From: Pseudoduganella violacea
GTDB taxonomy: Bacteria; Pseudomonadota; Gammaproteobacteria; Burkholderiales; Burkholderiaceae_D
Assembly: GCF_014191875.1 (NCBI RefSeq)
Contig: NZ_JACHXD010000014.1
Location: 62,001 to 126,000 of the forward strand
Direction: 5' to 3'
DNA: 64,000 nucleotides
This document shows, piece by piece, positions 51,986 through 59,198 of the stretch; within the stretch, counting starts at the first letter, position 1; the number at the start of each line of letters is the position of its first letter. The notes under the pieces are model-generated. The model did no database searches and was not told the origin of the DNA. It saw nothing but the letters and a program-made list of their open reading frames with translations. A program made the translations under genes and the position numbers.

Positions 51986-52702
51986 CTATTGGATCGCTTG
52001 CAGGAAGGCCGCTTCCAGCGTGGAAGCGCCGTAGCGGCTGCGGCAGTGCTCGGGTGTGCCGGCGAAGCGGATACGGCCGCCGTGCAGGATGGCCATGCGG
52101 TCGCAGATTTCCTCGACATCGGCCAGCGCGTGCGAAGTGAACAGAAGGCTGGCGCCATCGTTGCGCAAATGCTGCAAAAGCTGTTTGAGCAGGGCGCGCG
52201 CCTTGGGGTCGAGGCCGCTCATCGGCTCGTCCAATACGTACAGGCGCTTGCGGCTGAGGAAGCAGGCGGCCAGGCCCAGTTTCTGGGTCATGCCCTTGGA
52301 ATAGCTGCGTACGGTGCGCTTCAAGGCGGTGTCCTCCAGGTCCAGCGCGGCCAGCATCGCGGCCACGGCAGCCGGCTCGTAAGCCTGTCCCTGCAATTTC
52401 AGCACGTATTTTAGAAAATCGTCGCCCGTCAGATAGTAGGGCGGGGTAAAGCGTTCCGGCAGATAGGCCAGCGGCTGGCGCGCCTGCGGGCGCAGATGGC
52501 TGGCGCCGAAAATCTCGATGGCGCCGCCGTCGAGTGCGCAAAAATCGAGCAGGCATTTGATCAGGCTGGTCTTGCCCGCCCCGTTTACCCCGGCCAGGCC
52601 GAAGAACTCGCCGCGCTCCACCGTCAGATCGACGCCATCGAGCACCGGCCGGTGCGCATGGCGTTTGGTGACATTGCGAAAGCGCAGAGCGGCTTGGTCC
52701 AT
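51986..52702 (-). CDS. ABC transporter ATP-binding protein, pairs with the permease at 39291
   Basis: 238 residues. Walker A GVNGAGKTSL, signature SYSKGMTQKLGLA, Walker B LYVLDEPMSGLDPKA and switch His in FTSHALADVEE. The CcmA-like family works with ABC-2 permeases. It is the first gene of the minus-strand pilus operon; the only permease of that type in the window is 12 kb downstream in the same operon (39291-40055). The unusual split suggests that the pilus genes were built into an exporter operon or the reverse. It shares a 114-bp divergent spacer with mshE. Confidence 0.9.
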   Translation of the reverse strand: MDQAALRFRNVTKRHAHRPVLDGVDLTVERGEFFGLAGVNGAGKTSLIKCLLDFCALDGGAIEIFGASHLRPQARQPLAYLPERFTPPYYLTGDDFLKYVLKLQGQAYEPAAVAAMLAALDLEDTALKRTVRSYSKGMTQKLGLAACFLSRKRLYVLDEPMSGLDPKARALLKQLLQHLRNDGASLLFTSHALADVEEICDRMAILHGGRIRFAGTPEHCRSRYGASTLEAAFLQAIQ

Positions 52703-52816
52703 GTATCAGGGCAGAGTTCGGGCGAGGCATACTGTAGCAAGAATGGCCTTCTTTAGCTAGCGGCAAGACTGACATTCGGCATACAATGCCCCCACAGTGA
52801 TATTCGTGGAGTGAGT

Positions 52817-54520
52817 ATGGCAAGGCCCGAAAAAGTCCGGCTGGGCGAGATCCTGGTACAGCAAAAGCTGCTGTCCGAAGAACAGCTGGGCCTGGCGCTC
52901 ACGGAACAAAAGCGCAGCGGGCGCAAGCTGGGGCGGGTCTTCATCGAAAACGGCTATGTGACCGAGGAGCAGATCGCCGGCGCCCTGGCGCGCCAGCTGA
53001 ATATCCCGTATATCAACCTCAAGTTCTACAATATCAATCCGGAACTGGTGCGCCAGCTGCCGGAAACCCAGGCGCGCCGCTTTCGCGCCCTGATCCTGGA
53101 AGACCGTACCACCTCGCTGCTGGTGGGCATGTCCGACCCCACCGACCTGTTTGCCTACGACGAGATCGCGCGCCTGGTGCGCCGCAATGTCGAGCTGGCG
53201 GTGGTCAACGAGACCGAGGTGCTGGCCGCCATCGACCGCATCTACCGCCGCACCGAGGACATCACCGACCTGGCGCGCGAGCTGGAACAGGATATCGGCG
53301 ACGTCTCCATCGACTTCGGCACGCTGGCCGCCAATCCAGGCCTGGAAGAGGCGCCCGTCGTCAAACTGCTGCAGTCGGTGTTCGACGACGCGGTGCAGGT
53401 GCGCGCTTCGGACATCCACATCGAGCCGCAGGAAAGCCGCCTGCAGATCCGCTTCCGCATCGACGGCGTGCTGCATCTGCAGACCGAGGCCGATATCAAG
53501 ATCGCACCGGCCCTGGCGCTGCGCCTGAAACTGATGTCGGACCTGGATATCTCGGAAAAGCGCCTGCCGCAGGACGGCCGCTTCGGCGTGCGCGTGCGCA
53601 ACCAGCGCATCGACGTGCGTATCTCGTCCATGCCGACCCAGTACGGCGAATCGGTGGTCATGCGTCTTTTGAACCAGGGTGGCGCCCCGCTGAAGCTGGA
53701 CGCCATCGGCATGCCGCGCGAGCTGCTGGAACGCTTCCGCAGCATCGTCCAGCGCCCCAACGGCCTGGTGCTGGTGACGGGACCGACCGGCAGCGGCAAG
53801 ACCACCACGTTGTACTGCGCCCTATCCGAACTGAATTCGGTCGAGAAGAAACTGATCACGGTGGAAGACCCGGTCGAGTACCGCCTGCCTGGCATCAACC
53901 AGGTGCAGGTCAACGACAAGATCGACCTGAACTTCGCCCGCGTGCTGCGTTCGGCCCTGCGGCAAGACCCGGACATCGTGCTGGTGGGCGAGATGCGCGA
54001 CCAGGAAACCGCCGCCATCGGCCTGCGCGCCGCCATGACCGGCCACCTGGTGCTCTCGACCCTGCACACCAATGACGCCGTCAGCACGCCGCTGCGCCTG
54101 ATGGATATGGGCGTGCCGCGCTATATGGTGGGCAGCTCGCTGCAAGCCGTGCTGGCCCAGCGCCTGGTGCGCGTGATCTGCGAAAGCTGCACCGCGCCGT
54201 ATACGCCGACCGCCACCGAAGCAGAGTGGCTGAAGCTGGAGCTGGGCGAAGGCGCTGCGAGCGGCCATTACCACGCGGGCAAGGGCTGCTCGCACTGCAA
54301 CGGCATGGGTTATCGCGGTCGTACCGGCGTCTACGAACTGCTGGAAATGACGTCGGCCGTGGTGGACGCCGCCAATCATCATGATATGGGCCATTTCGTC
54401 AAAGTGGCGACGGCCCAGATGGCGGGCATGACCCTGCGCCGCCACGCGGTGGCGCTGGTGGTGCAGGGGCGCACCACCATCTCCGAAGCTATGCGCATCA
54501 GCAACCAGCAAGAGGATTGA
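52817..54520 (+). CDS. mshE: MSHA pilus extension ATPase
   Basis: 567 residues. The N-terminal MshEN domain has RLGEILVQQKLLSEEQLGLA and KLGRVFIENGYVTEEQIAGA; the Arg of RLG is present in the first motif, as needed for c-di-GMP binding in Vibrio MshE. ATPase parts: Walker A GPTGSGKT (322-329), DIHIEPQ, DIVLVGEMRDQETA, LHTNDAV, and a zinc site CESC and CSHC. GGAG lies five bases before the ATG at 52817; a GTG at 52811 is less well placed. It opens the second MSHA cluster and is divergent from the other pilus operon. Confidence 0.95.
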   Translation: MARPEKVRLGEILVQQKLLSEEQLGLALTEQKRSGRKLGRVFIENGYVTEEQIAGALARQLNIPYINLKFYNINPELVRQLPETQARRFRALILEDRTTSLLVGMSDPTDLFAYDEIARLVRRNVELAVVNETEVLAAIDRIYRRTEDITDLARELEQDIGDVSIDFGTLAANPGLEEAPVVKLLQSVFDDAVQVRASDIHIEPQESRLQIRFRIDGVLHLQTEADIKIAPALALRLKLMSDLDISEKRLPQDGRFGVRVRNQRIDVRISSMPTQYGESVVMRLLNQGGAPLKLDAIGMPRELLERFRSIVQRPNGLVLVTGPTGSGKTTTLYCALSELNSVEKKLITVEDPVEYRLPGINQVQVNDKIDLNFARVLRSALRQDPDIVLVGEMRDQETAAIGLRAAMTGHLVLSTLHTNDAVSTPLRLMDMGVPRYMVGSSLQAVLAQRLVRVICESCTAPYTPTATEAEWLKLELGEGAASGHYHAGKGCSHCNGMGYRGRTGVYELLEMTSAVVDAANHHDMGHFVKVATAQMAGMTLRRHAVALVVQGRTTISEAMRISNQQED

Positions 54521-54521
54521 G

Positions 54522-55757
54522 GTGCCATTCTTCAGCTACAAGGGACGCAATGCGCGCGGCGAATTGATGCAGGGCGTGCTGGAAGGGGCCGACAGCAGCG
54601 CCGTGGCCGACCAGCTGTTCAGCACCGGCGTCACGCCCATCGAGATCGCCGTCACCACCAAGAAGGCGGACAAGGGCGGCGAGGGCGAGAACTGGTGGAC
54701 CCGACTGACCGAGAAGAAAGTCACCAGCATGGACGTGCAGCTGTTCAGCCGCCAGCTTTACACCCTGCTCAAGGCCGGCGTGCCGATCATGCGCGGCCTG
54801 GCGGGCTTGCAGGAATCGGCGGTCAGCAAATCCTTCGGCCGCGTCATCAAGGACTTGCGCGAGTCGCTCGACGCGGGGCGCGAGCTGTCCTCGGCCATGC
54901 GCCGCCATCCGGAAGTGTTTTCGGCCTTCTACTTGTCCATGGTCAGGGTGGGGGAGATGACGGGGCGGCTGGAGGAAGTCTTCCTGCGCCTGTTCGACCA
55001 TATGGAATTCGACCGCGATATGCGCGAGCGGGTCACGACCGCGCTGCGCTATCCGACCTTTGTGGTGGTTGCCATCATCGCGGCGATGACGGTGGTGAAT
55101 ATCTTCGTGATTCCCGCCTTCGCCAAGGTCTTCGCCGGTTTCAATGCCGAGCTGCCGCTGATGACGCGCATCCTGCTGGCGACGTCCAACTTCACCGTCC
55201 AGTATTGGCCGCTGATGGCGGGCCTGCTGGCGGGCGGCATCGTCGCCTTCACCCGCTATGTGCGCACGGCCAAGGGGCGCTACAAGTGGGATAAATTCAA
55301 GCTCGGTTTGCCGATCGCGGGCAAGATCATCCGCAAAGCCACGCTGGCCCGCTTTGCGCGCAGCTTCGCCCTGTCCAGCCGCAGCGGCGTGCCGATCGTG
55401 CAGGCGCTGACGGTGGTGGCGCAAACGGTCGACAACAGCTATCTGAGCGCCCGCGTTGAACAGATGCGCGACGGCGTGGAGCGTGGCGAAAGCATCCTGC
55501 GCACGGCGTCGGCGGCCAATGTGTTCACCCCCGTGGTGCTGCAAATGATTGCGGTCGGCGAGGAATCGGGTTCGCTCGATGAGCTGATGGACGAGATCGC
55601 GCAAATGTACGAACGCGAGGTCGATTACGAGCTGAAAACGCTGTCGGCGCAGATCGAGCCTATATTGATCGTCGCGCTGGGCATCATGGTATTGGTGCTG
55701 GCGCTCGGCATCTTCCTGCCGATCTGGGACTTGGGCAAAGCGGCCCTGCACAAATGA
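54522..55757 (+). CDS. mshG: MSHA platform protein
   Basis: 411 residues, GspF/PilC family, GTG start right after the mshE stop with GAGG upstream inside mshE. Two GspF domains: LFSRQLYTLLKAGVPIMRGL and ARFARSFALSSRSGVPIVQA, with conserved GE motifs (VRVGEMTGRLEE, IAVGEESGSLDEL) and three membrane helices (VVVAIIAAMTVVNIFVIPAF, the 60-residue hairpin, LIVALGIMVLVLALGIFLPI). It forms the inner-membrane base of the pilus and contacts MshE. Confidence 0.95.
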   Translation: MPFFSYKGRNARGELMQGVLEGADSSAVADQLFSTGVTPIEIAVTTKKADKGGEGENWWTRLTEKKVTSMDVQLFSRQLYTLLKAGVPIMRGLAGLQESAVSKSFGRVIKDLRESLDAGRELSSAMRRHPEVFSAFYLSMVRVGEMTGRLEEVFLRLFDHMEFDRDMRERVTTALRYPTFVVVAIIAAMTVVNIFVIPAFAKVFAGFNAELPLMTRILLATSNFTVQYWPLMAGLLAGGIVAFTRYVRTAKGRYKWDKFKLGLPIAGKIIRKATLARFARSFALSSRSGVPIVQALTVVAQTVDNSYLSARVEQMRDGVERGESILRTASAANVFTPVVLQMIAVGEESGSLDELMDEIAQMYEREVDYELKTLSAQIEPILIVALGIMVLVLALGIFLPIWDLGKAALHK

Positions 55758-56281
55758 AAACGCCGCGCGCGGACTGGCAAGCTGTCGCCGCCGCGCAACG
55801 GCGGGGCTTCAGTCTGTTCGAATTAGGCGTAGTGCTGGTCGTGATTGCTGTTCTAGGCACAGTATTCTTGCAAAGAGTGCTGTTTTATCAGGAAGAGGCG
55901 GAGCGGGCGGCCGTGGCCCAGGTGCTGGCGCAGTTGCGCATCACAATACAGAGTCGGGTGGCGGAGGCGCATATTCGTGGCCGGACCGGAGATTTGTCAT
56001 CGCTTGCTGGAGAAAATCCCATGTCATGGCTATTGCGGCCGCCAGGAAATTATGAGGGTGAACGCGAAGCGCCCCAGTTGGATGAACTAGAGGCTGGCAG
56101 CTGGTATTTCGACCGTGCCGAGAAAACCTTGCTTTATTTGCCAGCTCAATATGATTTTTTTTCTAACGAAAAACGTCACCCGCTGAAATTCCGTCTGTTG
56201 GCAAATACTGGAAACGCACCGGAAACTACTGGAAAGCCCGAAAATAAAGGGCTATCGTTGGAGCAAGTCGTGGATAAGTAG
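55754..56281 (+). CDS. mshF: MSHA minor pilin-like protein
   Basis: 175 residues. Prepilin motif QRRGFSLFELGVVLVVIAV, cleavage after Gly18, Glu at mature +5, then a helix and a globular part with GSWYFDRAEKTLLYLPAQYD. The ATG overlaps the mshG stop (ATGA). Its position between mshG and the major pilin matches Vibrio mshF. From about 55860 on, the DNA becomes more AT-rich and this holds through the pilin genes, as is usual for fast-evolving surface proteins. Confidence 0.88.
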   Translation: MKTPRADWQAVAAAQRRGFSLFELGVVLVVIAVLGTVFLQRVLFYQEEAERAAVAQVLAQLRITIQSRVAEAHIRGRTGDLSSLAGENPMSWLLRPPGNYEGEREAPQLDELEAGSWYFDRAEKTLLYLPAQYDFFSNEKRHPLKFRLLANTGNAPETTGKPENKGLSLEQVVDK

Positions 56282-56349
56282 GTGAGAATATGTTACTTTT
56301 ATATATCCGCTGCGCAATTTCTGTTGCAGGATGATTTACGGAGAAACTA

Positions 56350-56862
56350 ATGAATAAACAGGCAATCAACGCAATTCGCAAACAAGGCCAGGGCGGTTTT
56401 ACCCTGATTGAATTGATCGTTGTGATCGTAATTCTGGGCATTCTCGCCGCAACGGCGCTGCCGCGATTTTTGGATCTGGGGGGCGAAGCCCGCGTAGCTG
56501 CATTGAATGGCGCGCGTGGCGCGATCAACTCAGCAGCTTCCCTGGTGCATGCACGGGCTTTGCTGACTCCTGGTGCTACTGCCAATATGGAGGGAGTCAC
56601 GGTCAATTTGGTAAACGGCTATCCTGCTGCCGATAACACCATGTTGCAAGCGGCGGGAATCGATATCAATGGTGCTGATTTTACTATTGTTAACTCGGGA
56701 GCTGCCAGTGGTACCAGTCCCGCTGTCGCGGCTGGCGCGATTGCGATCGTTCCCAACTCTGTTGCCAACTCGGCAAAGGCGGTGAGTTGTTTCGTATCTT
56801 ATACCCAAGCTACCGCAACTGCCCCGCCAGCGGTCGCAATTGTAACGAACACCTGCCCGTAA
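56350..56862 (+). CDS. mshA: MSHA major pilin
   Basis: 170 residues. Prepilin motif GQGGFTLIELIVVIVILGIL, cleavage after Gly16 with Glu at mature +5; then ALPRFLDLGGEARVAALNGA, the typical MshA/MshB continuation, and a C-terminal disulfide pair (AVSCFVSY and TNTCP). GGAGAAA lies before the ATG. 68 bases of AT-rich spacer after mshF leave room for a strong own promoter, as expected for a major subunit. Only one gene of this type (no separate mshB) is present. It ends 12 bases from the convergent mshP. Confidence 0.92.
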   Translation: MNKQAINAIRKQGQGGFTLIELIVVIVILGILAATALPRFLDLGGEARVAALNGARGAINSAASLVHARALLTPGATANMEGVTVNLVNGYPAADNTMLQAAGIDINGADFTIVNSGAASGTSPAVAAGAIAIVPNSVANSAKAVSCFVSYTQATATAPPAVAIVTNTCP

Positions 56863-56874
56863 TTACTTGCGTGA

Positions 56875-57351
56875 TCAACATGGCCCGCCTGGATTAGGGG
56901 GGGCAGCTTTGGTGGCGCAGGCCGTTGCCATGCGCCGGCGTTCAACATAATCGCTGCCTGCCACCGCAGCCCCTGCATTGGGGCAGTTGGCGGCATTGCA
57001 GGCAATGGCGCTGATAACGAAAATCGTTTTTCCGATTGGCGCCCCGGCTGCGTCGACTCCCTCATTGAAATTCGTTGCATCACAGTTTACGACCACATTA
57101 AAGCCGTTCTGGCCTGTGAAATTGAGGGAGGTGGCGGGCGCGCATGCGCTGCTCGTCATCGCCTGATATAAACCCCATTCCACGCCTGCCCGCGCTGCCT
57201 GATTGGCATAGGCTGCGGCGATATCCTGCGCCGATGCGCTCTGTTGTCCTATGCTGGTACGGACCATGACTGCTGCGAGTGAAGCCAGCAGCACTAAAAT
57301 CACCACGGCGACAATGACGCCAAACCCTTTTTGCCTGTCTCTTCTGTTCAT
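56875..57351 (-). CDS. mshP: MSHA minor pilin-like protein (PilX-type)
   Basis: 158 residues. The N-terminus RQKGFGVIVAVVILVLLASL has the Gly/Phe site but no Glu at +5, typical of MshP/PilX/GspK. It is followed by AAYANQAARAGVEWGLYQAM and several Cys (four pairs) in the globular part. Its ATG overlaps the stop of mshO by four bases. Last gene of the minus-strand sub-operon mshQ-C-D-O-P. Confidence 0.88.
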   Translation of the reverse strand: MNRRDRQKGFGVIVAVVILVLLASLAAVMVRTSIGQQSASAQDIAAAYANQAARAGVEWGLYQAMTSSACAPATSLNFTGQNGFNVVVNCDATNFNEGVDAAGAPIGKTIFVISAIACNAANCPNAGAAVAGSDYVERRRMATACATKAAPPNPGGPC

Positions 57352-58238
57352 GGTACGTTGCTCGCATGGGCGCCATAAGTCAGCGTAACCGATTCATTGT
57401 CATCCGTTAACGTCAGCTGGATGGACATATAGCCGCTGCCTTGCGTTGCGCCAGGGTTGGGGTCGTATGTCATGGTACAGGCTGAGACATTGTTGGCGAC
57501 CAGGGAGGGCTGGGCAGTCAGGGCGTTGTTGATTGCCAGCGGCGGTGCATTGCAGCCGTTGGGCATGCCGGCATTGAAGCCATAACCGGAATAACGTAGC
57601 AACGCCCCTGTGCCGCGTCCGTTCAGCAGGCCGGCTGTGCAGGAATACATGACGGGACCAATGGCTGCGGGCACGATCATGAAGCGCGAGCCGTCGTAGC
57701 CGGGCTGAATATTTACCCGCAGCGCGTTAACGGTAATACGATGGGTGCCGGCAGGCAGCGCAGCCACGGGCGGCGGCGCAACAACGAGGATTCCGGTGCG
57801 AGTGGGGCTGGGAGTGTTGTAAATGTCGTCCGCAGTTTGGTTGCCGATCACGATCCAGTCGCCGGCTGCTGGCGGAACGGGGGCTTGCGGCATAAAGACG
57901 TCAAACGCTGCGGCAGGCGCCGAGGCTTCGAGTGGCAGGCTGCCGGCATTCGCGCTGTCGACAGCGGTGCGAAAGCGCCCGCCGCCTGAGCCTGGAACCA
58001 GCTCAAAGCAGGTAGGGGCAGCCTGGCGAATGGAATTTGGTACGGCCAGACGGATGTCGCGCATCATCAGGCGCATGGCGCTGTCGGCCTGGTCGCTAAG
58101 CGAAGCGCGGCGGCCAACGGCCATATAATTACCGATGGCGGGCCGCAAAAAAGCTACCAGCCCCGCCGCCAGTACGGCAACGATGACCATTACCGTGATC
58201 AGCTCGACCAGCGTGAAACCGGCGCTTTTTATCTTCAT
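57348..58238 (-). CDS. mshO: MSHA minor pilin-like protein (PilW-type)
   Basis: 296 residues. Prepilin motif SAGFTLVELITVMVIVAV, cleavage after Gly7, Glu at +5. Continues with SDQADSAMRLMMRDIRLAVP, the characteristic MshO/PilW/GspJ segment, and two Cys pairs in the globular domain. Both ends overlap neighbours by four bases (mshD upstream, mshP downstream). Confidence 0.9.
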   Translation of the reverse strand: MKIKSAGFTLVELITVMVIVAVLAAGLVAFLRPAIGNYMAVGRRASLSDQADSAMRLMMRDIRLAVPNSIRQAAPTCFELVPGSGGGRFRTAVDSANAGSLPLEASAPAAAFDVFMPQAPVPPAAGDWIVIGNQTADDIYNTPSPTRTGILVVAPPPVAALPAGTHRITVNALRVNIQPGYDGSRFMIVPAAIGPVMYSCTAGLLNGRGTGALLRYSGYGFNAGMPNGCNAPPLAINNALTAQPSLVANNVSACTMTYDPNPGATQGSGYMSIQLTLTDDNESVTLTYGAHASNVP

Positions 58239-58714
58239 GGTTGGAATTTACCGAAATTGGTTCGCCAGCCCCGAAGGGTAAAGCTATCGGTGCCCCTGCT
58301 AACCTTTATCGTAATTTCAAAGGAATCCCCGGCTGTTGCAAGCAACATGGGGCCGGCAACGACCTTAACAACCGCTACGTTTACCTGATAGGCATCCAAA
58401 CCAGGAATTGCGGTGCCCATTACGTCGCATGGCTTGTTCTGATATTGGTTATAATCCTCCAGATTGTTGTAGTTGTCGCGCGCGCATGCGTTGCTAGGTA
58501 GACCATTATTTGACGCCGCCGCGAAAGGCATTCTTTGGATTTCCTCCATCATCCCTTCGGCAATTGCAGTCATCTGTTTTATCACCATGGGGTCGGTGCT
58601 GGCACGGGATGTGCGCGAGAATACAGAGAGCAAGCTAGCCAAGCACACGCCGATAATGACCATGGCCACGATCAGCTCGACCAGCGTCATGCCTTGGGCG
58701 CGTCTAGTCCACAC
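58235..58714 (-). CDS. mshD: MSHA minor pilin-like protein (PilV-type)
   Basis: 159 residues. Prepilin motif RAQGMTLVELIVAMVIIGVC, Gly8 cleavage, Glu at +5. TAIAEGMMEEIQRMPF is the typical MshD/GspI/PilV continuation; two Cys (NACAR, KPCDVM) are probably a disulfide. It overlaps the end of mshC by 11 bases and the start of mshO by four. Confidence 0.9.
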   Translation of the reverse strand: MWTRRAQGMTLVELIVAMVIIGVCLASLLSVFSRTSRASTDPMVIKQMTAIAEGMMEEIQRMPFAAASNNGLPSNACARDNYNNLEDYNQYQNKPCDVMGTAIPGLDAYQVNVAVVKVVAGPMLLATAGDSFEITIKVSRGTDSFTLRGWRTNFGKFQP

Positions 58715-59198
58715 GGCCGCTGACTCCTATGATCGTGATCGCAGCTTCGTTTTGTGCTGCGGCACTGACGGTGATGCTGTTGCTGGCTAGATTGACTCCG
58801 GCGCAATCCGTAGTAATCTCTCCATTTGGCTGGAAAAATAGGACAAGGGGAGCAGCCGCCGTAAAATTAGTGGCAGCCTTGGTGCTGGTGAAAGCTGCGC
58901 CGTCTGGAGTGGCGAGCGGCACGCCGATACAATTGCCCGCCGCATTGGTGGCGGCGGGATTGTTGGCTGCAATCAGCAAGGTCACTGAGTTATTGTTGAC
59001 CGTGGCCCAGACCACGCGGCGGTGCCCGACCGCCGACTTCTGCGCATAGCGCAGAGCCGTCACGATATCGGCACGAAAGCCCGGCCCGGCCATGCCTGGA
59101 TCGCTTAACATGCGCGGTATCGCGATGGCGGAAAGTATGCCCAACAGCACCATCACGGTGACCAGCTCTACCATGGTGTAGCCGCCTGCCGCCTTCAA
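58704..59198 (-). CDS. mshC: MSHA minor pilin-like protein (GspH-type)
   Basis: 164 residues. Prepilin motif AAGGYTMVELVTVMVLLGIL, cleavage after Gly6, Glu at +5; followed by ADIVTALRYAQKSAVGHRR, the GspH/FimT signature, and a beta-rich part with one Cys pair. Its start overlaps the mshQ stop by four bases. Confidence 0.9.
   Translation of the reverse strand: MKAAGGYTMVELVTVMVLLGILSAIAIPRMLSDPGMAGPGFRADIVTALRYAQKSAVGHRRVVWATVNNNSVTLLIAANNPAATNAAGNCIGVPLATPDGAAFTSTKAATNFTAAAPLVLFFQPNGEITTDCAGVNLASNSITVSAAAQNEAAITIIGVSGRVD

Noticed and set aside
56282-56349. Sigma-54 promoter before mshA
   Set aside because: I looked for GG-N10-GC spacing as in some pilin genes; the spacer has no matching pair.
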